Below, piece after piece: positions 54,564 through 61,906 of a stretch of DNA of 64,000 nt. Location: NCBI RefSeq assembly GCF_035982055.1, contig NZ_CP108427.1, forward strand, positions 10,477,001 through 10,541,000, in the 5' to 3' direction. Source of the stretch: Streptomyces sp. NBC_01288 (GTDB lineage Bacteria > Actinomycetota > Actinomycetes > Streptomycetales > Streptomycetaceae). Every line of letters begins with the position of its first letter. Positions within the stretch are counted from its first letter, which is position 1. Position numbers and translations under genes: made by a program. The notes below the pieces were generated by a model. The model was not told the origin of the DNA. It searched no databases and worked only from the letters and a program-made list of their open reading frames with translations.

Positions 54564-55961
54564 CTACCTGTCGCCCGCGTCCTGGTAGGCCTTGAGCGCG
54601 TCCGCCAGCGGGCCGGGAGACAGCTTCGCCCACTGGGCCACATCCCGCGGCGGCACCCCGGCGTTCACGGCCGCCACGACAGTGTGCTGCAGGGCCTTCT
54701 CGAGCAGGCCGGCGCTGTAGCTGAGGATGCGCAGCAGATGCTGGGCCACGTCCGCACTCGAACCGGTCTGCGCCCCGCGCAGCTGGATGAGCTGTTCTTC
54801 AGCGCTGTTGACGAGGCTGGTGATCTGGGCACGCTGCTCGGCGGGCACCGTCGCGCGCCACATCGTCCCCGAGCCGGGCGCCTTCCTCTCCTTGCCCAGC
54901 ACCCGCAGCTGTCCGGCCAGGGAGGCAGGCTGGTGTTCCTGGCGCAGCCACCAGGGGTCGTTGTCGTATCCGGACGGCTCGCCGGCGCCGCGACGGATGC
55001 GGATGACGGCGCCCATCCAGGAGATCAGCGGGCCGCCGTAGTCGGTCGCCGCCAGCGGCCCCAGCCACTCCCGCCCGACCCGCTCGCCGAGCCGGCGGCA
55101 GAACGCCCCGTCGGCGGGCAGCGCCCGCGGCCGCCCGGCCCCGCTGTCAGCCCACACCAGCTCGGCCATGGCCGGGTCCAGCAGCGCGTCGGCCACGGCC
55201 ACCACCTCGGGGAAGACGACCGCGTCCCGGCCCACGATCCGCCACCAGCCCAGTTCCGTCCCGGCGTTGCCGCCCGCGACCTGGTGCAGCCGCCCCGGCC
55301 AGATGGTCTCCCGCTCCCAGTGCAGGGCCTGTTCCCACCACCGGGCCACCACCGCATACGCCAGCGCGAACACTCGCTCCGGCTCTGCTTCGGCCCGTAC
55401 TGCCCGCCGCGCCACACCGGCCCACCGCCGCTGCGCCGCGGCCACTTCCGGCACACCCCGCACGTCCAGATACTCGTGGGGCTGGTCGGCGTCCGCGTCC
55501 ATCAGCCACCGCCCGTGGCGGACACACGCCCGCTCCCATCGCGGCGCGTACCGCACCACCCGCATGGCCGTCCCCGTACGCCGGGCCGCGCACAGGCGGC
55601 AGCCGAAGGCGACCGGACCGGCGAGGGCGCCGCCGGTCCGCCATGCCGCCGCCGGCACCCCGTCCTTTCCGGCCGACAGCTTGGCGTCCTCCTGTCCCCA
55701 GGACGGCAACGCCCGCGCCAGGATGTCTTCCTCGACGCCGCACAGGTCTGCCAGGAGTCGGCGTCCGGGTGTGTTGAGCAGTACCTCGGCGTCGGCCCGC
55801 GTGCCGCCGCCGTCGTGCCCGGGCGGGTAGTTGCGCCACTGCCAGCAGGACCGCAGCACTTTCGCTTCCATCCCGTAGCGGCTCGCGATGCGGCAGATCA
55901 GCGACGAGGTCGTCTCCCCCTGCAGGGGAGGTGTCCGCAGCAGGCCGGGTGGATGGGTCAC
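54564..55961 (-). CDS. TniQ/TnsD-like target-selection protein
   Basis: A 465-residue protein with TniQ features: LQGETTSSLICRIASRYGME at the N-terminus and a zinc finger FGCRLCAARRTG ... WERACVRHGRWL (C-x2-C, C-x2-H) around residues 120-155. The C-terminal half is helical with HTH-like VPPRDVAQWAKLSPGPLADA. It starts with GTG at 55961. TniQ proteins choose the target site and load the TnsC ATPase. The target is unknown; an att-type or RNA-guided route cannot be told, and no Cas effector is present. Confidence 0.85.
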   Translation of the reverse strand: MTHPPGLLRTPPLQGETTSSLICRIASRYGMEAKVLRSCWQWRNYPPGHDGGGTRADAEVLLNTPGRRLLADLCGVEEDILARALPSWGQEDAKLSAGKDGVPAAAWRTGGALAGPVAFGCRLCAARRTGTAMRVVRYAPRWERACVRHGRWLMDADADQPHEYLDVRGVPEVAAAQRRWAGVARRAVRAEAEPERVFALAYAVVARWWEQALHWERETIWPGRLHQVAGGNAGTELGWWRIVGRDAVVFPEVVAVADALLDPAMAELVWADSGAGRPRALPADGAFCRRLGERVGREWLGPLAATDYGGPLISWMGAVIRIRRGAGEPSGYDNDPWWLRQEHQPASLAGQLRVLGKERKAPGSGTMWRATVPAEQRAQITSLVNSAEEQLIQLRGAQTGSSADVAQHLLRILSYSAGLLEKALQHTVVAAVNAGVPPRDVAQWAKLSPGPLADALKAYQDAGDR

Positions 55962-56263
55962 TCCACCACGGTCTCGTGTCCGCCGTGCCGGGCGGGCGCT
56001 TTCGCAGGGGATGCCCGGCGGATCAAGCAGAGCGGCGGCCGTGGTGCCGGCTCGTTCTCATAGCGTCCCGGCCCCGCCTCCTTCCTGTGGTCCTCTCTCC
56101 CTCCCGCTCGGGTCCTTCTCAATTCCACGACCCACTGATTTTCCTGTGCGTCCGATATCGCTGTGACCTGCGAAGACGATGTGACAGGCGGGGAATCGGG
56201 GGGAGTTGGGAAAAGATCTTGGTCTCCGGCATCCGGATCCGGGTTCCCGGCGGCGTGTAAGGG

Positions 56264-56287
56264 GGTGAAGGCCCGTGGGCCTTCACC
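56264..56287. promoter_or_regulatory. Leader hairpin before the membrane-sigma operon
   Basis: GGTGAAGGCCC and GGGCCTTCACC form a tight inverted repeat 33 bp upstream of the 56320 start. It is placed where it could control the three-gene operon, as an operator or a leader structure. The rest of the 55962-56319 gap holds no gene. Confidence 0.5.
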
Positions 56288-56319
56288 AACGAGTTCGTCT
56301 CTACTGGGAGGCCTGGTCG

Positions 56320-56601
56320 ATGACTTGGTCGTACTGGGTGGGAGCGGGCGGGATTCCCCTGCTGCTCCTGCTGTTCTCCGTGATGCGCCGCACCCGCGGC
56401 ATCACGGAGATGCTTGTGAAGGCGCATGTCGAGACCCGGGCGGAGCGCGAGCAGCGCGCCACCATGGTCGCGATGGCGCAGGCCCTGCCTGACGGCGGCG
56501 CTGCCGCCCGTTTCGAGCAGGGCCGGCCTGCCTGGCTGTTCCGCAAGGACACGGCCGACCCGGCGGGCCACCGGGCCATCACCACGCGGGAGGCCGCGTG
56601 A
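56320..56601 (+). CDS. Small single-pass membrane protein
   Basis: A 93-residue protein with one N-terminal transmembrane helix (SYWVGAGGIPLLLLLFSVM) followed by a basic, then helical cytoplasmic tail (EMLVKAHVETRAEREQRATM). GGGAGG precedes the ATG at 56320. Its stop overlaps the sigma-factor start (GTGA). It may be an anti-sigma or membrane anchor partner, by position only. Confidence 0.6.
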   Translation: MTWSYWVGAGGIPLLLLLFSVMRRTRGITEMLVKAHVETRAEREQRATMVAMAQALPDGGAAARFEQGRPAWLFRKDTADPAGHRAITTREAA

Positions 56602-57122
56602 GTGAGGCCGCTCCGGGAGCGGACTTCGAGTCCTTCGTCCTCGAGACCATCGAGGCGTTCTCCCGACTGGCCCGGGCCCAGGCAGGCGACCTGCACAGCG
56701 CAGAGGATGCTGTGCAGGACGTCTACCTCAACATGTACCGGCGGTGGGGTCAGCTCATCGCCGGCCACGGTTCCCTGACCGCTTACGGCCGCACCGCGGT
56801 GAAGCGGGCGGTCATCGACCAGTTCCGCCGCAACAGGCGGATGGTCACGGTCCCGGTTCATGACCTGCCCGAGACGGAATCAGGCATCGGCATCCCCGAA
56901 GCCGCCTACGAAATGGTTAAGGAAGGCATCGACGAACTCGTCGCAAGCCTTCCTGAACGGCAGCGCGAGGTCATCACCCTGTGTGTTCTGCAGGACCTCA
57001 GCCCTGCCGTGGTTGCGCAGCGCCTCCAGATAAAGGAGGAGTCGGTGAAGCGCTACATCAAAGCCGCCGCCAACAACCTGAAGAAGTCCATCAACGAACA
57101 CAGCGAGGAGGCCACCGCATGA
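56598..57122 (+). CDS. ECF-type sigma factor
   Basis: A 174-residue sigma-70 family protein. Region 2: FSRLARAQAGDLHSAEDAVQ with DVYLNMYRRW, and GRTAVKRAVIDQFRRNRR. Region 4: VASLPERQREVITLCVLQDL with SPAVVAQRLQIKEESVKRYI. It overlaps both neighbours by four bases (GTGA upstream, ATGA downstream), so the three proteins are made together. It lies between the Tn7-like module and tap, suggesting accessory cargo or a replicon-specific regulator. Confidence 0.85.
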   Translation: MSEAAPGADFESFVLETIEAFSRLARAQAGDLHSAEDAVQDVYLNMYRRWGQLIAGHGSLTAYGRTAVKRAVIDQFRRNRRMVTVPVHDLPETESGIGIPEAAYEMVKEGIDELVASLPERQREVITLCVLQDLSPAVVAQRLQIKEESVKRYIKAAANNLKKSINEHSEEATA

Positions 57123-57763
57123 CATACCTGTCCGCTTGGACGCACCAGCCCGAGGAGCGGGGAGCCGTCCGGCTCCTCGCCCTGTGGCTCCTGCTCGAAG
57201 GATCTGAGCAGGTGTTTTCCAAGGGTTCTCGGATCGGCGAGGACTCTGTCCAGGCGGAGGGGGGCCAGCCTTCGGGCTGGCCCCCGGCCCCCGCCCCCTG
57301 CCTGGAAATCGTGGAGGGAAATCATCGAATCGGCGTGGTCCGTGAACTACGCACTCTCCTGAAAAAGGAAATCGATGATTCCGCGACACCACAGGAAACA
57401 CGACGTGTTGCAGAAATCCTTGAGTTCCTGGACAGGGATGATGTGGCGCGAAGCTGGTGGGAAAAGGCAGCATTCAAGGGTGACGAGGACGCGCGAGATT
57501 ATCTTCGTGTCCTTGATGCCGAGAGGGAAGAAAACCTATCGGCATGCTGCGGGCAATGGAAAGAACACGCTGAGGAGTCTTTCAGATCATTCGTGAGTGG
57601 CTTTGTGTGCCGGTCAGCCGGTATTCACGTCGCTGCAGACAGGGTCGACTGGGCATTGGGGAAAGCCGGAGTCGACCTGTCTGAAGCAACACAAGCTCTC
57701 GTGCGTGAGATTGAGGACTTCCTGGCGCACCTGGACCACACCACCGGCTGGCCACGGTGCTGA
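57119..57763 (+). CDS. Hypothetical partner of the ECF sigma factor, 214 aa
   Basis: Start overlaps the sigma stop (ATGA). It is mostly helical: RGAVRLLALWLLLEGSEQVF, VRELRTLLKKEIDDSATPQE, ARSWWEKAAFKGDEDARDYL and GIHVAADRVDWALGKAGVDL. The middle resembles a Sel1/TPR-like pair (a WWEKAAFKGDEDA-type repeat). The 57.3-57.7 kb part is less GC-rich than neighbouring genes, hinting at transfer. Probably an accessory or anti-sigma-like factor; no family recognised. Confidence 0.6.
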   Translation: MTYLSAWTHQPEERGAVRLLALWLLLEGSEQVFSKGSRIGEDSVQAEGGQPSGWPPAPAPCLEIVEGNHRIGVVRELRTLLKKEIDDSATPQETRRVAEILEFLDRDDVARSWWEKAAFKGDEDARDYLRVLDAEREENLSACCGQWKEHAEESFRSFVSGFVCRSAGIHVAADRVDWALGKAGVDLSEATQALVREIEDFLAHLDHTTGWPRC

Positions 57764-58117
57764 CACGACAGCGCGTCACGCGCTCACAGACGGGAGAGTC
57801 TTTGTAGACCAGCCTCCATGAGGCCTTCACGTGAGAAGGCCGGACGACTCGTTGAAGTGACGGCCCGTCCCCGCGCCCGCGGGGACGGGCCGTCACTGCA
57901 TTACCCAAAGCTCCGCAAGTCGACTGACGGTCCTTCCGCCGGCCACGACTGGATCGAGCACTCGTTACTGCATGCGGGACCCACAAACCCAGCCCCGCTG
58001 GTGCGACGCCAGCTGGTGCGCTGCTGCCAAGCCAGGAGGTCACTGGACAACCCACCGCCGGGCTCTTGCCGAACCGCGGCTACGCCCACCCTCTGGCCAG
58101 CCGGGGACCAACCCTAA
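57764..58117. other. About 350 bp gap before tap
   Basis: No gene recognised. It contains the strong hairpin at 57856-57897 and, at its right end, the promoter region of tap with GTAC iterons. Confidence 0.45.
57856..57897. terminator. 19-bp perfect hairpin terminator
   Basis: AGTGACGGCCCGTCCCCGC (57856-57874) pairs perfectly with the right arm (57879-57897) around loop GCCC, about 95 bp after the sigma operon ends. Its CCCCGCGCCCGCGGGG core resembles a single type I-E CRISPR repeat, but there is no second copy. Confidence 0.75.
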
Positions 58118-58154
58118 GTACGCCATTCGTACGCTAGCCGTACGCAATATGTAC
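58118..58154. promoter_or_regulatory. Four GTAC iterons at exact 11-bp spacing before tap
   Basis: GTAC occurs at 58118, 58129, 58140 and 58151, mostly as (C)GTACG, exactly 11 bp apart, 36 bp before the tap start codon. The phasing places each copy on the same helical face. Such iterons are typical of autoregulatory or replication-initiator sites. The XRE-type N-terminus of Tap is the obvious candidate ligand. Confidence 0.75.
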
Positions 58155-58189
58155 GGTTCGCGCTATGCTTGTGGGACAGGAGGTGTTCC

Positions 58190-60445
58190 ATGTCCGAGTT
58201 GTTCGAACGGGTCGACGCGCTGGTGGCGTCCCGGTCCCCGCTGCCGCCGCCGGCGGAGCGCAGGCGGCTGCGCGGCGCGCACGGCCTGACCCTGGATGAG
58301 GTCGCGGCCGCCCTGGAGGTGCGGCGGGCGACGGTCAGCGGCTGGGAGTCCGGCAAGACCGAGCCGCGGCCGCCGGAGCGCGAGGGGTACGCGCGGCTGC
58401 TCGGCAAGCTCGCTGAGCTCTACCCCGCCGACCCGAACGCCACGGTGCCCGTTGAGGGCACGGCCGTCGCGGAGACGTTCCCGAGCGCTCCCGACCCGGC
58501 CCCACAGGCGCAGCCTGTGCCCACAGCCGCGGCGCCCGAGGCTGCGGCCATGACGACCGCGCAGAACACTCAGACCCGCCCCGCCGCCAACGCTGTGCCT
58601 CCGGCTGCCGTGTCGTCTCCGGTGCCTACCACCAGGACGACGACGTCGTCGGCGTCGCGCCGGCCGACCGCGCGGAAGGCACCCCCGGCCGGAACCCCGG
58701 CGAGTGACACCGACCCGCGCTTCGCCAACGGTCCGCTCGCCGTCATTGACGTTGACGCCGACGGCCAGGTGTTCGCGTACTGCATCGGCGGGCTGGTCCT
58801 GGACGTGCCCGCCAAGTCCATCCCGGCCCTGGTCGACTGGACGCTGCGCGAGGCGGCGCTGGGGCAGCCGAAGCTGTCCGGCCCGGGCAAGGACGCCGAC
58901 CCGTTGCTCGTGCTCACCGAGGCGGCGCTGGAGCGCTACGGCCTGCCCGTCGCCCTCACCGACGACGAGCGGCTCGCCGGGCGGATCCCGGAGGGCCAAA
59001 AGGTCATCAAGCAACTCGCCCGCGCGGAGTGGAAGTTGACCAAGCGGGGGTTCGGGCCGTGGGCGCGGATCTACCGTCCGGCGACCGGTTCGGAGCGGGC
59101 CTGCGTGCAGCTGTGCATCCCGTCGTGGAACGCGCTGGACACCCGGCACTGGGGCGAGGCCGGGCAGCTTCCGCCGGCGGAACTCGCGCGCGTCCTGGGC
59201 GTGTACGCGTCGCGGGTGATGACGCCGCGCGGTTCGACCGCCGTGACGGGCCTGGAGCTGATGACCGCGCTGCACCCGCCGACCCGCGCGTCCGAGCCGG
59301 ACGCCGACGGCAAGCGGCACTCCGAGCACAACCCCGGCAGTCTGGGGAATGCCCCGGTGGACTGCGCGCCGTGCGAGGCCCCCGACGGGCACCCGCTCCT
59401 GAAGGACCTGCCGCGCTTCCACGTGCGCGGCCCGGCGGAGAAGTTGTTCGAGGAGGCGTACGACTGGGCGCGGCCGATGACGGATGCCGAGTGCACCCTG
59501 CGGCACCTGGTCGGCATCGACGTGAACATGGCCTTCGCAGCGGGCGCCAACGGCCTGGTCGTCGGCCTCGGTGCGCCGACGCATGTCACGGCGCCGGTAT
59601 TCGATGCGAAGCTGCCCGGCTCGTGGCTGGTGGACCTGTCCCACGTCGACCTGTCCCGCGTGAAGGCCGGCAAGGACACGTGGGCGGAGTTGGACGCGAG
59701 TCTGCTGCCCAGCCCGTTCACGCCGAAGGGCGAGCGCCCCGAGGGCCCGGCCTGGTACGCGACGCCGACCGTGGCGTACGCGGTGGAGCTCGGCTACGAG
59801 GTGCGTCCGGTCGAGGCGTGGGTCCGGTACGAGAACGGCCGCTATCTGGACGGCTGGTACAACCGGCTGCGCGACGCGTACCTCGCCACCATGGCCGACC
59901 TGGGAGTCGGTGCTGACCTGTCGCCGGCCGACTTCCTGGCGGCGATGGACGGCTACCGCGGCCGTGACCCGGAGCTGGCGATCGTCGTCTCCGCGGTCAA
60001 GGCGACGGTGAAGGGCGGTCTGGGCAAGCTGCGCGAGCGGCCCCGGGGTGAGGGCTGGCGGCCGGGCGAGCCGTGGCGGGCGCTGTCCCGCCCGACGTGG
60101 CGGCCGGACATCCGGGCGGCGGTCATCTCCCGCACCCGGATCAACCTGCACCGCAAGATCGTCAAGCATGCCGCTTTCACCGGGCAGTACCCGGTCGCGG
60201 TCCTGTCCGACTGCGTCGTCTATGCGGCCAATGGCGAGTCGCCGCTGGACTTCCTGCCCTACAAGGAGGGCAAGCCGCTGCCGGGCGGCTTCAAGCTCGG
60301 CATCAACCCGGGCCTGGTCAAGCACGAGGGCACCCAGGACGTCCTGTGGGGCGAAGAGGTCCGCGAGCGGTTCAACGCTCCCGAGCTCAACCTGGCCCGG
60401 TACATCAAGGACGGCACCGTCACCGACGTCGACAACGGAGAGTAG
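58190..60445 (+). CDS. tap: Telomere-associated protein Tap
   Basis: A 751-residue protein matching Streptomyces Tap in size and organisation. An N-terminal XRE-type HTH (LRGAHGLTLDEVAAALEVRR, ATVSGWESGK) is followed by a long Ala/Pro linker (residues about 95-170). The conserved body includes NGPLAVIDVDADGQVFAYCI, ECTLRHLVGIDVNMAFAAGA, VKHAAFTGQYPVAVLSDCVV and NPGLVKHEGTQDVLWGEEVR. Tap binds single-stranded telomere DNA and recruits the terminal protein to cap the 5' ends of linear replicons. ATG 58190 has GGAGG. Twelve bases separate it from tpg. Confidence 0.88.
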   Translation: MSELFERVDALVASRSPLPPPAERRRLRGAHGLTLDEVAAALEVRRATVSGWESGKTEPRPPEREGYARLLGKLAELYPADPNATVPVEGTAVAETFPSAPDPAPQAQPVPTAAAPEAAAMTTAQNTQTRPAANAVPPAAVSSPVPTTRTTTSSASRRPTARKAPPAGTPASDTDPRFANGPLAVIDVDADGQVFAYCIGGLVLDVPAKSIPALVDWTLREAALGQPKLSGPGKDADPLLVLTEAALERYGLPVALTDDERLAGRIPEGQKVIKQLARAEWKLTKRGFGPWARIYRPATGSERACVQLCIPSWNALDTRHWGEAGQLPPAELARVLGVYASRVMTPRGSTAVTGLELMTALHPPTRASEPDADGKRHSEHNPGSLGNAPVDCAPCEAPDGHPLLKDLPRFHVRGPAEKLFEEAYDWARPMTDAECTLRHLVGIDVNMAFAAGANGLVVGLGAPTHVTAPVFDAKLPGSWLVDLSHVDLSRVKAGKDTWAELDASLLPSPFTPKGERPEGPAWYATPTVAYAVELGYEVRPVEAWVRYENGRYLDGWYNRLRDAYLATMADLGVGADLSPADFLAAMDGYRGRDPELAIVVSAVKATVKGGLGKLRERPRGEGWRPGEPWRALSRPTWRPDIRAAVISRTRINLHRKIVKHAAFTGQYPVAVLSDCVVYAANGESPLDFLPYKEGKPLPGGFKLGINPGLVKHEGTQDVLWGEEVRERFNAPELNLARYIKDGTVTDVDNGE

Positions 60446-60457
60446 GAGAAGGCGACG

Positions 60458-61015
60458 ATGAGCCTGTTCGGGGACGGCCTGGACGCCGCGGTGTACAAGG
60501 CGTTCACCCGCCCGGCGCCCAAGAGCGCGGGCCCGCAGATGCGGTACCTGGTCAAGCAGCTGGGCGGCACCAAGGCGGTCGCCCAGATGCTGCGCATCTC
60601 GCAGCGCACCGTCGAGCGGTACGTGAAGGACCAGATCAAGAAGCCGCGCCCCGACCTCGCCGCGCGCCTGGAGCGCGAGGTGAAGGCCCGGTGGCAGCCG
60701 CAGATCCGGGCCAAGGCGCGGCAGAAGGCGGCGACGACCGGCGGCATCGTCATCGACACCCGCGCCCGTCTCGGCTACACCGCGCCGATCGGGTCGACGG
60801 ACCAGGACCGTATCCGGCACCTGACCGTTGCGTTGCCGCCCCGCTACGCCGCGCGCCTGTTCGACGCCCAGGAGCAGGGCGCCACCGAGTAACGCCTCCA
60901 GGAACTCGCCGCTGAAGCGCTCAAGGAGGTGTACTTCCAGGACGGCGGCCGCCGAGCCGGCAGCCTGGAGGAGGTCCGCTTCACCGACATCGAGCACCTG
61001 GAGTTCGACCTCTGA
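60458..61015 (+). pseudogene. tpg: Terminal protein Tpg with a premature in-frame stop
   Basis: Begins MSLFGDGLDAAVYKAFTRPA with GGAG upstream. The family body is clear: QMRYLVKQLGGTKAVAQMLR, ISQRTVERYVKDQIKKPRPD, LAARLEREVKARWQPQIRAK and TRARLGYTAPIGSTDQDRIR. After DAQEQGATE a TAA (60890-60892) interrupts the frame, but the same frame then continues RLQELAAEALKEVYFQDGGR and VRFTDIEHLEFDL to the natural TGA at 61013. Without the TAA the protein is 185 residues, the normal Tpg length. Tpg primes telomere end-patching by its hydroxyl group. The truncated form of 144 residues may be inactive. Confidence 0.85.
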
Positions 61016-61083
61016 CCCACCGTCGCCTGGAAAGTCCGGGGCAGGCTGCTGTGACTGAGCGCTCCAGTGGCGGGCCGAGTCCT

Positions 61084-61560
61084 TCAGATGGCGAACCCTT
61101 GGAAGGTGTCCTGGGGGTCCTGCTGGGCGGCTTCTTTGAAATCGCCGAAAGACAGGTTGGCGATCATCAGGTTCGCGTGTATCTCGTGGACGCCTGCGGG
61201 GACGGTGCGGAACTCGCCGCCGTCCGCCTCGAATTCCTCGTCGCTGTCGCACTCTTCCCTGGCCAGCACGGCCACCGCCAGCAACGTGACGGGACCATCA
61301 CGCATGGAGTCGCGGTCGGCGAGGAAGACCACGCTCAGTTCGTCATCGGTAAGCGCCGCGGTGAGGATCTGGGCCGAGGTGCATCCCGCCCACTTCGGAT
61401 CATCGGCGATGTGGACGTACGGCTCGAAGTCTCCATCACCCCAGGACCTCATCAGCTCCGCTTTCACCGCAGCCCATGCCTGTTCGTCGCGGTAATCGGT
61501 CCTGATGATCAGAGCCGCGTCCCGATCGCGTTCCGCCAGCCACTCCATTCGGTCACTCAT
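61084..61560 (-). CDS. DUF6924 family protein
   Basis: A 158-residue protein: MSDRMEWLAERDRDAALIIR, YRDEQAWAAVKAELMRSWGD, ALTDDELSVVFLADRDSMRD and the C-terminal HEIHANLMIANLSFGDFKEA. I recognise it as DUF6924, common in Streptomyces; function unknown. A G-rich stretch (complement of C9 at 61569-61577) precedes the ATG and may act as its ribosome site. Convergent with tpg. Confidence 0.75.
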   Translation of the reverse strand: MSDRMEWLAERDRDAALIIRTDYRDEQAWAAVKAELMRSWGDGDFEPYVHIADDPKWAGCTSAQILTAALTDDELSVVFLADRDSMRDGPVTLLAVAVLAREECDSDEEFEADGGEFRTVPAGVHEIHANLMIANLSFGDFKEAAQQDPQDTFQGFAI

Positions 61561-61673
61561 GCCGCTGTCCCCCCCCCATCCGCACAGGTCACAGCCCGCA
61601 CAATCCGTCTGCACGCTACGCGAGACCACTGACACACCCCTGAGCGGTGCAGTTGACTGCGATGTGCCGGTTT

Positions 61674-61711
61674 GGTGTCAGTGGGTGGGTGTCGGTGACG
61701 GGGTGTCAGGC
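61674..61711 (+). repeat. Three GGTGTC direct repeats at 14-bp spacing
   Basis: GGTGTCAGTG (61674), GGTGTCGGTG (61688) and GGTGTCAGGC (61702) are spaced exactly 14 bp. An inverted ACTGACAC lies at 61628, and another GGTGTC at 61766. They lie in the 330-bp gene-free stretch between the DUF6924 gene and the second transposition pair, where a transposon end is expected. They could be transposase-binding sites or operators. Confidence 0.6.
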
Positions 61712-61906
61712 CGGTGTGTTTTTGCTGGTGGGCGCTGAGGCTGAGCGGGGTCACTGACGTGGGGTGGTGTCTGTTGCCGATGCCACTGTCGTGGGGCGGT
61801 ACACCCCTTCTCGTGTCGTTGTCACGGGAACGGTGCTTCTGATCCTTTTGCGGGGTGGGCGGGTTGAGGGTGGTCTTCTGTCGGGCGGGTGGCCGGGGAG
61901 GATCGG

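Larger units (their letters stand above)
49750..55961 (-). mobile_element. Tn7-like transposition module (TniQ-TnsA-TnsB-TnsC)
   Basis: Four minus-strand genes in the order TniQ, TnsA-like, TnsB-like and TnsC-like, the last three overlapping or nearly so, make a complete Tn7-type core. The left boundary is a guess from the repeat-rich G/T segment. The right boundary is not identified; cargo may extend to the right beyond 56 kb. Confidence 0.6.

Noticed and set aside
57856..57897. A CRISPR repeat at the hairpin before tap
   Set aside because: The core resembles a type I-E repeat, but only one copy exists and its perfect 19-bp stem right after an operon is better explained as a terminator.
58163..61252. 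A 1029-codon open frame antisense to tap and tpg
   Set aside because: Low-complexity Arg/Gly/Leu composition, no motif, and it spans two clearly real plus-strand genes.
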